Positions 47,398 through 58,078 of a stretch of DNA of 64,000 bases are shown here, one piece after another. Source of the stretch: Halichoerus grypus (lineage: Eukaryota; Chordata; Mammalia; Carnivora; Phocidae). The DNA lies in NCBI RefSeq assembly GCF_964656455.1, contig NC_135715.1:40744603-40808602 (forward strand). Reading direction: 5' to 3'. Every line of letters starts with the position of its first letter. The first letter of the stretch is position 1. The notes below the pieces were generated by a model that was not told the DNA's origin, searched no databases, and saw only the letters and a list, made by a program, of their open reading frames with translations. A program made the position numbers and the translations under genes.

Positions 47398-47632
47398 AAA
47401 AAGTGACAGAGGCCAGTTGGTTAAGCGACTGCCTTCGGCTCAGGTCATGATCCTGGAGTCTCGGGATCGAGTCCCACATCAGGCTCCCTGCTCGACAGGG
47501 AGTCTGCTTCTCCCTCTGACCCTCCTCCCTCTCATGCTCTCTGTCTCTCATTGTCTCTCTCACAAATAAATAAAATCTTAAAAAAAAAAAGGGGCGCCTG
47601 GGTGGCTCAGTTGGTTAAAAAGTGACAGAGGC
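47398..47632 (+). mobile_element. SINE with head after its tail (permuted), perfect TSD
   Basis: Between two perfect 16-base copies of aaaaagtgacagaggc (47398-47413 and 47617-47632) lies a SINE in unusual order. It starts at CAGTTGGTTAAGCG, lacking the first 17 or so bases, and runs through the body to a tail and A10 at 47590. Directly after the A-run comes the missing head, GGGGCGCCTGGGTGGCTCAG TTGG (47591-47614), ending at GGTTA. About ten bases, CAGTTGGTTA, occur at both ends. The insertion site reads TTTTTT/AAAAAG, a good L1-endonuclease site. So this is one insertion event, not two. Confidence 0.9.
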
Positions 47633-47811
47633 AAATATATTAGGAGAAACTCCAATCTTTCCTCCATTGTGTCTTCTCTACCTACACATAGAACACTTCA
47701 TGTCTGATACTTCTGTCACCAAAGGATTTTTCCCCCACCTAGAAATTCTCTGTGGCACCAGCTAAGTGTCCTACAATTTAACTCAATTCTGACACCAAAT
47801 ACCTGGAGATA

Positions 47812-48480
47812 GTGTCAGATCCCACAGGTTAGGGGCTCAGTCCCACGAGACTGGGCCCCCACTTCAGATGCCAGTTGAAAAAGTCCCCATGTTACCCACT
47901 TCTGTCAGATTTGGCTACCAACTGGAAGGTCCCACAAGCGCTCCACAGATTCAATTAATTTGCTAGAGCAGCTCACAAAACTCAGGGGAAAACTTGCTTT
48001 TCTTTACCAGTTTATTAAAGGATACGATATATGATAGAGGGTATAGATAAAGAGCCAGACGAAGAGATACATAGGGTGAGATCTGGGAAGGTCCAAAGCT
48101 CAGGAGCTTCTGTGTCTCTGGAATCAGAATACATTACCCTCTTGATGTGAATCTGTTTACCCACCTGGAAGCTCTCTGAACCCCATGCTATTGGGATTTT
48201 TATGGATGCTTCCTCCCAGTAGGCATGACCAACTATTAACTTCATTTCCAGGCCCTTTCCTCTTGCTAGAGAAGTTGGGCAGGGGGAGCCTAAAATTCCA
48301 AGCTTCTAATCATGGCTTGGTCTTTCTAGTGAACAGTCCCCATCCAGAAGCCCACCAAGAGTTGCCTCATTAGAATAAAAGATGTTCCTAGTGCTCTTAT
48401 CAATTAGCAAATTACATGAGTTTTACGAGCTCTGTGCCAGAAGCAGAAACAACTGTATATAGTTTCTATCATCTCACTGC
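47812..48480. mobile_element. Solo LTR-like element
   Basis: Contains TGTCAGATCCCACAGGTTAG, GGGGCTCAGTCCCACGAGAC, TTACCAGTTTATTAAAGGAT, AAGAGATACATAGGGTGAGA, AGCTCTCTGAACCCCATGCT and GGATTTTTATGGATGCTTCC, with AATAAAAGATG near 48373. This order recurs in an old mammalian endogenous retrovirus LTR that I know but cannot name with certainty; no viral coding sequence lies beside it. The less AT-rich composition sets it apart from its flanks. Confidence 0.6.
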
Positions 48481-49444
48481 AAGGAACTGAAGTTCCTTAT
48501 AAACTGAAATAATTACTGGAGTGGGACTGCTAGAGCAATTAAGTTGTAAGGGAGAGGGATCATGGTTAGAGAAATGTGTGGTTGAAATAAAGATTTTGGA
48601 AGAGTTGTAGTTGATGATTATAAGAGCTAGACTATGACTAAGAGAAATGGGGGTAAAAAAGTCAAAGAAGGCAAACTCTGACCTCTGGTTAGAATAGAAG
48701 TTTGAAGAAACTTTCACTCCCAGCCTAAGAATTAAAACAAACTGAGTAATCTACAAAGTCATAGATTTAAAAAAATCAGAGAGCTAAAGACACAGACACA
48801 TAAATGAACTAAATTTTAAAGTAGGATGTAGCACTCACAGGAGAGAAGAGACCAACAGCTGTTCTTACTCTCTGGTGAAGTGGTGGGCAATTAAGAAATC
48901 TGACAGAAATGGGACTAAGGAGAAACCAACTGTTAACTAAATATATTTTTACCAGCCATGTGTGGGCTTCTGTAACAGATTAGGATGCCAAGGAGGCCCA
49001 GTCACAGTGTAAGTCAGCATCTTTCCACTAATTCACTCCTAAGATTCTTCATTAAGTGCATGGGACATTATACCACAGGCTGGAATTTTAGAGGTGTATC
49101 AAAATGTAATTTTAGTTAAATGAAAAATAAAACATGGGGAAAAGTGTGTAGTCTATGATTCTATTTTCAGAAATCTTTTAGTTTTTAAAAATCTTCATTT
49201 GCAGCACGAAAAAAATATCAAAACTGTATACTGGGTAATTACCATGGGGTTAAGAGCATGTATAATGGGACCTAAGATGCAAGAACTGGGAGTCTTGAAA
49301 AAATATACACATACATATCATTATCTATTTATCTTTCATCTATCTGAATCATACTAATTATTCTATGCAAAGTATGGAAATATGTATATGTGTGTAAATA
49401 CATATACAAAGGATCTTGTTCTACTCCAATAACAATCATCTCCA
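48481..49444. other. No gene or repeat recognised
   Basis: Unique-looking DNA with TA/CA patches at 49305-49415. Confidence 0.45.
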
Positions 49445-49770
49445 CACTATTACTGTAATTCGCTAAGACTCAAGATCTTTGTATATACTATTTTCTCTAC
49501 CTGAAATTGTTTTAATTCCCCGATGGCCACACGATTTCCTCCTCCTTAACTCTGCTTTCCTGACACCTTCTGTATCCCCTTTTATTTTTATAGTATTTGT
49601 CACCGTGTTAAATACCGTATGTGTAACTAGTATATATGTTTATTATTTGTCTTTTCCTCACTGGAATGTGGCTCCACAGGACTAAGCATTTTTGTCTAAT
49701 TGGTTTACCACTGTTGCCCCAGAACTTATCACAATGCACAGCATAAATGAGCATGGTATTTTGAGCACAG
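49445..49770 (+). mobile_element. L2 LINE 3' relic
   Basis: Sense L2: TACTATTTTCTCTACCTGAA, GATGGCCACACGATTTCCTC, AACTCTGCTTTCCTGACACC, TCCTCACTGGAATGTGGCTC, 'ttttgtctaattggtttacc' and AGAACTTATCACAATGCACA. Confidence 0.75.
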
Positions 49771-50242
49771 CATGCTCAAAAGTAGTGTTAAACAAAAGAA
49801 TGACCTTACCTACTACACTTTATAATTTGAACCACTTCTTTTTTTGAAAAGTAAGGTTGATTGAGATTAAATTTGCATATCATAAAATTCACCCTTTCTG
49901 ATCAAATTTACGAATTTTTGACAAACACATGCAGTCGGGTAACCAACACCACAATCAAGACATAGAACAATTCCCTCTTGCCAATTTTTAGTGAAATCCT
50001 TCTTTTCATGCCCTCATCCAATAAGCAAGCATTGATTTATTTTGTTCTTATAGTTGTCTTTTCCAGAATATCATATAAATAAAATCACTCAGCACAATGC
50101 TCTTGATATTAATCCATGTCATTGCATTTTTTAATACTAAACAATATTTCACTACAATTAGTTTATCCATTAACCTACTGACAGACATTTATTTCAATTT
50201 TTGGCAGTTATAAATAAAACTGCTATCCACATTCACTTGCAG

Positions 50243-50452
50243 AGTTGTTGTTTTTTTTTAAAGATTTTATTTATTTATTTATTTGATGGAGAGAGATGCA
50301 GTGACAGAGGGAACACAAGCAGGGGGAGTGGGAGAGGGAGAAGCAGACCTCCCGCTGAGCAGGGAGCCCTATGTGGGGCTCGATCCCAGGACCCTGGGAT
50401 CATGACCCCAGCCCAAGGCAGATGCTTAAGGACTGAGCCACCCAGGTGCCCC
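50243..50452 (-). mobile_element. CAN-type SINE, minus strand
   Basis: T-run after AGTTGTTG, then AAAGATTTTATTTATTTATT, body with CTCCCGCTGAGCAGGGAG and GAGCCACCCAGGTGCCC head. Short TSD cacttgcag at 50234-50242 and 50453-50461, possibly longer with mutations (cacttgcagagttgttg against cacttgcaggattttg). Confidence 0.92.
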
Positions 50453-50561
50453 CACTTGCAGGATTTTGTATCAGCATATGCTTTCATTTCCCTCAGATAA
50501 TACATAGAAGCAGAATAACTGTATCATATGTATATACCTAACTATTAGAAACTTCAACTTT

Positions 50562-50766
50562 GGGCGCCTGGGTGGCTCAGTTGGTTAAGCGACTGCCTTC
50601 GGCTCAGGTCATGGTCCTGGAGTCCCGGGATCGAGTCCCGCGTCGGGCTCCCTGCTCGGCGGGGAGTCTGCTTCTCCCTCTGACCCTCCTCCCTCTCATG
50701 CTCTCTGTCTCTCGTTCTCTCTCTCTCAAATAAATAAATAAAATCTTTAAAAAAAAAAAAAAAAAA
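50562..50766 (+). mobile_element. CAN-type SINE, young, perfect TSD
   Basis: Near-consensus head GGGCGCCTGGGTGGCTCAG, GGAGTCCCGGGATCGAGTCC, TGCTCGGCGGGGAGTCTGC, A-run of about 20. Perfect 15-base TSD agaaacttcaacttt at 50547-50561 and 50767-50781. Confidence 0.96.
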
Positions 50767-50838
50767 AGAAACTTCAACTTTACAAAGTGATTGTTCCATT
50801 TTAAACTCTTGTCAGCAATGCATCAAAATTGTAGTTAC

Positions 50839-51023
50839 CGGGACACCTGGGTGGCTCAGTCAGTTAAGCGTCTGCCTTCAGCTCAGGTTGATCCCAGGGT
50901 CCTGGGATTGAGTCCCGCATCGGGCTCCTTGCTTGGTGGGGAGACTGCTTCTCCCTCTGCCTGCTGCTCACTCTCTCTCGCTCTTGCTCGTTCTCTCTGA
51001 CAAATAAATAAAATCTTTAAAAA
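50839..51023 (+). mobile_element. CAN-type SINE, perfect TSD
   Basis: Head CGGGACACCTGGGTGGCTC, body lacking 'catg' in the 'aggtcatgatccc' box, tail AAATAAATAAAATCTT with a short A-run. Perfect 14-base TSD aaaattgtagttac at 50825-50838 and 51024-51037. Confidence 0.95.
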
Positions 51024-51429
51024 AAAATTGTAGTTACTCCACAATTTCATACTCATTTGGTACTATCCTTTTATTATACTAATCATGCCAGTTGGTTTTC
51101 AGTGGTATATCAATGTGGTTTTATTTGCATTTCTCTAATGACTAAAATTAAGCATTTTATTATGTGTTTGTCTTCATATATCTTCATTTGTTTAAAATTT
51201 TGTCTCAATTTTATTAGAATGTTTGTTTTCTTATTGCTGAATTATGAGATTTCCTTATATATTCTGGGTAGCATTTCTTTGCAAATTATTTACTTACTTT
51301 GCAAAAATATTTTTCCTTTACTATGAAATTTTTATTTTCTTTCAGGAAGTTGAATTTTTAAGTTTTGGTGATGTCCAATTTATCAGTTTATTTATTTTGT
51401 ATTTAAATTTTTCTGTAAGCCATTCTAAA

Positions 51430-52097
51430 AAATAATCCTCAACTTGATAAAAGATAACAATAAAAATAGTACAGTGAATATCATATTTTATTTTGAAAGA
51501 CACAAATCCCTCTTCCCAAAATTGGAAACAAGACAAAGGCATCCATACTCACCTTTCCAACTCAGTATCAACAACGTGCTGTGTCAAACAAGACCTAAAT
51601 ACATTGAGAGGTGTAGAGTATTCCTGAGTTGGAAAGCTCATTATTGGCAAAGTCTCAATTCTTCCCCAATTAATCTTAACTGAACTATCAGAAGAAATGC
51701 TTGTAGAAATTTACAAGTTAATCTAAAATGTAAGGGAAAATATAAAGGACTTAGAATCACCAAAACAATTCTGAAAAAGAAAAATAAAGTTGATGTCTCA
51801 TAGTGTCTGATTTTAAAATGTACTTTACAACTATAATTACTAAGACAGTATGGTAATGATGAAAGGACAGTCACACAGATCAACTAAACAGCCAAGGAGA
51901 ACCTAAAAATAGGCCTACATACACCTTGTTAATTGATTTTGTACAAAGTACAAAGGCAATTTGATGGAGAAAAGGACACTTGATTTAATAATCGAACATA
52001 CATATGGAAAGAAAGAAACTTAACCTATACCTTACAATGTATAAAATATATACAATCTAAATTAATCATAGATCTAAATGTAATATCTAAAATATAG
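51430..52097 (+). mobile_element. L1 ORF2 3' portion, sense, decayed
   Basis: Reads in L1 ORF2 order: ATAAAGGACTTAGAATCACC, AAAACAATTCTGAAAAAGAA, AAAATAAAGTTGATGTCTCA, ACTATAATTACTAAGACAGT, TTAATTGATTTTGTACAAAG, AAGGCAATTTGATGGAGAAA and CATAGATCTAAATGTAATAT. It abuts the antisense L1 on its left, with only a few bases between. Stops and frameshifts throughout. Confidence 0.83.
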
Positions 52098-52101
52098 TAC
52101 C

Positions 52102-52301
52102 TTTTTTTTATTATGTTATGTTAATCACCATACATCATTAGTTTTTGATGTACTGTTCCATGATTCATTGTTTGCGTATAACACCCAGTGCTCCATTCAG
52201 TATGTACCCTCTTTAATACCCACCACCAGGCTAATCCATCCCCCCACGCCCCTCTCCGCTAGAACCCTCAGTTTGTTTCTCAGAGTCCATAGTCTCTCGT
52301 G
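52102..52301 (-). mobile_element. Carnivoran L1 3' end, 200 bases
   Basis: Antisense: TTATGTTATGTTAATCACCA, AGTTTTTGATGTACTGTTCC, AACACCCAGTGCTCCATTCA, GTATGTACCCTCTTTAATAC and TAGAACCCTCAGTTTGTTTC. Flanks GTACCTTTTTT and GTACTTTTTT may be the worn TSD. It sits directly at the end of the sense L1 fragment. Confidence 0.85.
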
Positions 52302-52311
52302 GTACTTTTTT

Positions 52312-53147
52312 GAGAAAACATAAGAGAATATCTTAGTGAACTTGTATTGGACTGCCTCTTAATTCCCGAAATTATTTTAAATCAAGACAGAGCCCTCAGT
52401 GTCACTTTGCTTCTTTTCTTATTACTGGGAGATAGCTTTTGTCCTCTATCCACCCTGACTTTGTGACCAAGTCTTCAGAGCACCAGACCTCCACTTAATA
52501 AAGAGATTCACCAGGTATTACATATGAGTTGCATTTTATGATTATAGATGTTAACGTCAGTATATGGAAGCACACTCACATATACTTAAAATTATAAATA
52601 ACCCTTCAGTCATCCATATAAAGTATACTATCAAACATACTGTCTCACAGTAAGTTCAAGACAGTTTATTTCTTCATGTAGGAACAGATGCTTCTCAGTT
52701 CATATTTGCTTTGGAGGCTTACTGTAAGAGGGAATCTACTGCAATATTTAAAATTTTATTTTGTTCCTTCAAACTTATTTTTTTCATTCCTCTCTGCCAG
52801 ACAAGAGTAATTGAATTTGCATATGTTAAATACACAAATGATGTTACCCCACCAGTTTGTATTGCATTCCACTTACTTACAGTCAGTGTGTTCTTAATCT
52901 TATAGGAACAGGACACCAATTGCTAGATTCAAATGCATTGTTTATCTTGTGTCACTTTGTATGCCACTACCCCTCAAATGCAAACCTTTCGAAGTATTTG
53001 TAGAAAATATAAGCTTGCAATATATCCTGTGCTTGTGGAAGGGGAGGAATATGAATTTTGAATAATTCTGGGAAATGCCTTTATTGAATATTTCTTAGAA
53101 TTTACAAATCACATCAACATATTAAAAGTTCTATGAAGTTCCCCATT
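52312..53147. other. No gene or repeat recognised
   Basis: Unique-looking AT-rich DNA; open frames on both strands at 52.71-52.92 kb are mutual shadows with no motif. Confidence 0.45.
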
Positions 53148-53164
53148 AAGAAACAGATAATTTG

Positions 53165-53351
53165 GGGGCACCTGGGTGGCTCAGTCAGTTAAGCATCTGC
53201 CTTCAGCTCGGATAATGATCTCAGGGTCCTGGGATCGAGTTCCACATCGGGCTCCCTGCTCACCAGGGAGTCTGCTTCTCCCTCTCCCTCTGCCCCCCCG
53301 GCTCATGCTCTCTCTCTCTCTCTCAAAAATAAATAAAATCTTTTTTTAAAA
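53165..53351 (+). mobile_element. CAN-type SINE
   Basis: Head GGGCACCTGGGTGGCTCAG, body GTCCTGGGATCGAGTTCCAC, CT run, AAATAAATAAAATC tail. Worn TSD aagaaacagataatttg (53148-53164) against aagaaacataattttg (about 53353-53368). Confidence 0.92.
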
Positions 53352-53379
53352 AAAGAAACATAATTTTGTATAGTTCACT

Positions 53380-53940
53380 ATATTTCAAAACTTATTTGAC
53401 TTTTGAAATATAGAGTAGGGCTGAGAAACAAACTACTTGATTTCAAGTTTGAGTGAAAAGCTATAGTAATCAAAATGGTATAGAATTAACATGAATGTAA
53501 TCTTATAGGTCAATTCAAACAAAAGACTCTAGAAACAGAAACACATCTATAACAACTAATTTTTACAAATATGCCAAGGAAAGTCAGTGGAAAAAAAATA
53601 GTGTTTTAAAAAAATAATACTGTATGGAACTTAAAAATAATCTTCAACCTTTACCTCACACTATGTCCAAAAATTAACTTGATGTAGATAAAAAATGGAA
53701 CAATAAAAACTAAAAATAACAGAAACAGACTGGTGATTGGCCAGGACTAAAGGTAGAAAGACTGACAGCAAAGAGTCACAAGGGAACTTTCTGAGGGGAA
53801 GGAAATGTTGACCATGTTGATTACGGTGATGGTTTCATTAAAGAAACAATATCAAGATTTATTAAACTAAAACACATTTGTGTATGTGTGTGTATGTATA
53901 CACAATCAGTAAAGTCTCTTTAAAATGAAATAAAATGTAT
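53380..53940 (+). mobile_element. Old L1 3' portion, sense
   Basis: L1 order: AGCTATAGTAATCAAAATGG, ATGCCAAGGAAAGTCAGTGG, 'ctttacctcacactatgtcc', AAAAATTAACTTGATGTAGA, AACAGACTGGTGATTGGCCA, TGTTGATTACGGTGATGGTT and ATATCAAGATTTATTAAACT. Heavily decayed. Confidence 0.72.
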
Positions 53941-55354
53941 TTGACACTTCTTTCCACCTAGTATCTAGTATCCAGAGGAAAAAAGAGTAAAATATAAATA
54001 GAAAAAACAAACAAAAATGGTATTTTTATGCTCTTTTTGCAGACAAAAGTAAGGTTTTACACCTCATTATCCTATTTAAATATTTTGACTATCCAGTGAA
54101 GAATAACTGCTAACATCTTATTCTACCTGGTTTTCCCACATTCCAACTCACACACTTAAATATCCATATGATATTTCATACATCACATGTATTTATGTAT
54201 AGCTGATTTACTCAATCTCTCTGTAATTCCCCATATGAATAAGAAATCTAGAGAGACATTTAATTTGCCAACTAATATTACCATTAAATATTATATATCA
54301 AATCCTTATATAATATTTACAGGCACCTAGATCTAATCTATCCAATTGGTTGGTCTAAGAAAAACTTTGGGAAAATCCACAGTAAAATGCTAAAGTCCTG
54401 TCTGGTTCTCAGGTACAGCTCCCTGTCAGCACAACTTTGACCTTACAGCTTAGTGAGATCTCACCAGAGTCAAACCACGCTCCTGTTCAGCTTTTCAATC
54501 ATGCCCTCCCTAACCCTAGCCAATATGACCCAATTTATTCTTTACAGCATTATAGAATTTTGAGCCATGATTTTTCCACTTCAACTAGTATTGAGTCTCA
54601 GATAAAGTTTTCAAGGGATCACCACAAACAATTTTATTTAGCTTATGAAGGTTCAAGAGTCATGAGGTGATTTCTCACTCTACTGAATCTGTTCTTAGCC
54701 AGCCTTAAAGAGTTAGCCATAAAACAGAGTAGAATTTCCTTGTTAAAAATTATTTTTCTTACATAAGTTCAAAAAAAAGGGGGGGAAAGAAAAACCTAAA
54801 ACTGAAGTCATGTTTCTAAGTTTGAGAGATTGTTTATAAGAAAGGATTTTATTATTTCTTGCACTTGCAGGCCACAGCTGTCTATTATGAAGTCCAATAG
54901 TACATTTCTATTAGTGACATAATATCTAAGTCACACAAAGTAACTTTAAAAAAAATTTGTAATACATTCTGTTAAAAGAAATAGCATAAAGAATATTTGC
55001 TATATGTTTCCATGGAAACTAATGCACTTACACAAAAATGCCATGCCCATTATTTCTCAATAAAATGTCTCTGATTTATATTAGAATGTCTCAACATTAA
55101 AGGAAGCTGAGGAATTTTAAAACTCAGAAAATGTCTCAAAATTAGAATTAAAACAAAAAGAGGCTATGATGAATTTTTTAAAATAGGCATGGATTATGCA
55201 CATCCTCTCCTCATTCAACATGATGTCTCATCGTTAATTACAAAGTTCTGGTTAAAATCTGGTATAAGCTTATGAATACATTTTTTAAAACTGTATATGA
55301 TAAAGCACATATTTTATAGAATGAGATTATTTGGGTCACTATAATATAGTCATT
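53941..55354. other. No gene or repeat recognised
   Basis: Unique-looking AT-rich DNA. The less AT-rich stretch at 54.37-54.72 kb has an open frame at 54437-54670 without recognisable motif. Confidence 0.45.
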
Positions 55355-55369
55355 AGAAAGAAGATTATA

Positions 55370-55558
55370 GGGCGCCTGGGTGGCTCAGTTGGTTAAGCGA
55401 CTGCCTTCGGCTCAGGTCATGATCCTGGAGTCCCGGGATCGAGTCCCGCATCGGGCTCCCTGCTCGGCAGGGAGTCTGCTTCTCCCTCTGACCCTCCTCC
55501 TCTCATGCTCTCTCTCTCTCTCATTCTCTCTCTCAAATAAATAAATAAAATCTTTGAA
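55370..55558 (+). mobile_element. CAN-type SINE, near consensus, perfect TSD
   Basis: The cleanest copy of the TGCTCGGCAGGGAGTCTGC subtype: head GGGCGCCTGGGTGGCTCAG, GGAGTCCCGGGATCGAGTCC, CATCGGGCTCCCTGCTCGG. Perfect 15-base TSD agaaagaagattata at 55355-55369 and 55559-55573. Probably recent. Confidence 0.96.
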
Positions 55559-55573
55559 AGAAAGAAGATTATA

Positions 55574-56014
55574 CCTTTTACAAAAGTATAATACATATAT
55601 TCTTGGAATATAATTCTGAACTCATATAAGATATGTGAATAAATTTGGGATGCTGAGCTCTTTATTATTCTTAAAGCTCAACACTAAGCTGAGTGATGTT
55701 TTCTGGCTGACTAAATAGACTATTTGCTGTATGATTTTCAAAGTAAATTTACAGGCTTAGATAACCTTTATTGAACCTTAGCAACAAATTCTCTTCCCAC
55801 AAAGTCTGACTTAATCTAACTGAATCTCTGAAATTCCCATAGAAACAGAGGCATATTTTGAATGAATAAAATAAGTATTTTATTTACTTAGTTTTTTTAA
55901 CTTTCAGACATAGTCTGTTTAATTAATATTCATTTCATAGTTTGATTATCAGTATAAGAACTCAATCATGAGGAAAACTACCACCAGAAAGGCTCCTGAA
56001 GTAGTTCTCTCTTC
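55574..56014. other. No gene or repeat recognised
   Basis: Unique-looking AT-rich DNA. Confidence 0.45.
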
Positions 56015-56105
56015 TTCATTTTATTTTTTTAGTCATTTCATTTTAATTCCATAACAATTAACGTACAATGTTATACGAGTTTCAGGTGTACAATACAGTG
56101 ATTCT
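56015..56105 (-). mobile_element. L1 3'UTR fragment, antisense
   Basis: CATTTTAATTCCATAACAAT, TAACGTACAATGTTATACG, AGTTTCAGGTGTACAATACA, GTGATTC: the antisense 3' terminal text of an L1 subfamily. Only about 90 bases. Confidence 0.7.
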
Positions 56106-56267
56106 TTCTTCATTTTAAAGTTGCAAATAGAATTAATTCAATCACTCTAGGGAAAATACAAACTTTCAGATGCTTTTAAATATATTCTACAAAGATTCAT
56201 ATAAAAACTCGGAGAGGAAAAATTACTACACTATAGCCCTGCTTTAAAAATAGGGATGGGGGTGCCT

Positions 56268-56368
56268 CGGTGGCTCAGTCGGATAAGCATGCAATTCAGG
56301 TTGTGATCTCAGGGTTTTAAAAGCCGGCCCTCCGTAGGGCTCCATGCTCAGCAGGGAGTCTGCTGGGG

Positions 56369-56414
<46 letters not shown>

Positions 56415-56456
56415 TCAAGCCCTCCCACCCTCTCTCTCAAATAAGTAAATCTTTTT
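56268..56456 (+). mobile_element. CAN-type SINE with internal loss and (CT)n
   Basis: Head GGGGTGCCTCGGTGGCTCAG, then GCATGCAATTCAGGTTGTGA where 'ctcttgatttcggc' has been lost, CTCCATGCTCAGCAGGGAG, a long CT run and a CAAATAAGTAAATC tail followed by AAAAAT repeats. Diverged, older. Confidence 0.85.
56371..56410. repeat. (TC)20 inside a SINE
   Basis: Forty bases of uninterrupted TC, grown from the normal CT-rich part of the element. Confidence 0.95.
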
Positions 56457-56465
56457 AAAAAAATA

Positions 56466-57469
56466 AAAATAAAAATAAAAAAATTCAGAATATCAACTTC
56501 TTTATCCTCTCTTCCCCCTACACCTCCCTCACAGCCTTTAATAAACCCATTCATGGAATCATACTGAAGACTGGCAACTTGGATGGGGGAAACAGTAGCA
56601 GAAAGATTAAAAAGGCCAAGGGGAAAAAAAAAAGCCAAATGAGAACATGTTTTTAGACAGACCACAATGGGCAGGATAGATCAAGGTATAAAAAGGGTGA
56701 GCATTAGATGAAGGAGCTGCCCCCAGAAGGGCAAATTAAAATCACTGCACCCACTGGCTGAGTCTGGAGAATAAACCATATAGAAAAATCATTCTTAATT
56801 TTCCAATTATGTTAGGATTCTATTTGCATAGTAATATACTATTCACACCAACCACTGATTACTGTTGTCTACATGCTTTACCCCCTAACATTAAGAGAGT
56901 GCAGAAATAAACTATGTAAAGTCTTCCCCTCAATTATTAGGGAACTAATGTTTTTTAATTTTCTACCAAAAATGTGTTATTTTAAGGTACACATATTATT
57001 TATAAAATAAAGAAAATAATATGGTAAAATAATGAAACATCTAAATAGTAAAACACAAATACCAATAACTTATTATTTAACATAAATGAGATAAAATGTG
57101 TTTATTTTTCCCCCAAAAGACATAAATAACCAACAGAGCGATCAATAATTATTCTCAAGTTCCAAAATAAAGATTACAGGTTGGGCTGTTCTTTCTCACA
57201 AAATTTATTTCAAGTAAGAAATTATGAATTGAAGCTTTTTTTTTTTTTGGAAGTTTTCCATTGGACTTCCACACATTATTTATACGGCAACCCAAGTATA
57301 ACTTAGATTGGATGCTTAAGAAAGAATAATCTGAAGTATGCAGTAAGACTTTTAAAACAGAAACATTTTAGTTATAGTATAAAGACACACAGCAAATTAG
57401 AAGGGTTGTTTGGGAAGAAAGTAGCAGAAAAATTGCTATTCTCTACATACTTCTTAGTAACAGAATCTT
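56466..57469. other. No gene or repeat recognised
   Basis: Unique-looking DNA with a T-run at 57239-57249. Confidence 0.45.
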
Positions 57470-57930
57470 GGTTTTTAGCTAAGCATATTGCTGGCCACCC
57501 TAAAGGCCACATTTCCCAATTTCCTTTGCAGCTCAGAGTGGCCTTCTGACCAAGTTCTGGATAATGAGATATACCAGGAAATATATTAGGAAGGTGACTT
57601 TCTTGAGAGGTGTTAATTTTTTTTATTCTCCTTTTATTCTTTCTTCTTAAAATATAGAAGTCATGTATGAAATTCTGGCAGCCATCTTATAAGTTAGAGG
57701 AACTTCAGATCTGATTCCAGTGTTGTGGAGCACATTAAAAAAAGAAAAAAAAGAAACCACAAAGAAGCCTGGTTCCCTGATAACTGATAACTGTAGAACT
57801 ACCAGACTAGCCCAAAGTGCTTATCACCAGCATTATTTTAGATAAGATTATTAACTGTTCTGTGTTTAAGCCACTCTAGTAAGATCCCTGCTTTTTGCAG
57901 ATGAACACAATTCCTACCTTATGTGGTAAA
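57470..57930 (+). mobile_element. Possible LTR of MLT/MaLR type
   Basis: Order of text: CACATTTCCCAATTTCCTTT, GCAGCTCAGAGTGGCCTTCT, TCTGGATAATGAGATATACC, TGGCAGCCATCTTATAAGTT, AGCCTGGTTCCCTGATAACT and TCTGTGTTTAAGCCACTCTA. This matches a common old LTR-like mammalian repeat ('gcagccatcttgg...tttaagccact'). Family not certain. Confidence 0.5.
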
Positions 57931-57983
57931 GAAAGGTCAGTAATATACTTTGGAACTCTGATTCTAAATAATGTAAAGATATA

Positions 57984-58020
57984 GGGACATCTGGCTGGCT
58001 CAGTCAGTAGAGCATGTAAC

Positions 58021-58078
<58 letters not shown>

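Larger units (their letters stand above)
49840..51425 (-). mobile_element. Old antisense L1 3' portion broken by three SINEs
   Basis: After removing the SINEs at 50243-50452, 50562-50766 and 50839-51023 the plus strand gives continuous antisense L1 text: AAGGTTGATTGAGATTAAAT, ACCAACACCACAATCAAGAC, CCAGAATATCATATAAATAA, AGAATAACTGTATCATATG, CATTTCTCTAATGACTAAAA, TTGTTTTCTTATTGCTGAAT and TTTGCAAATTATTTACTTAC. Each SINE's TSD is L1 sequence, so all three came later. ORF2 is not preserved. Confidence 0.8.

Noticed and set aside
50791..51000. Same SINE-derived frame near the third SINE in the old L1
   Set aside because: SINE translation, not a gene.
58022..58075. Regular repeats as a possible CRISPR array
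   Set aside because: Pure dinucleotide repeat with no spacers; the genome is mammalian.
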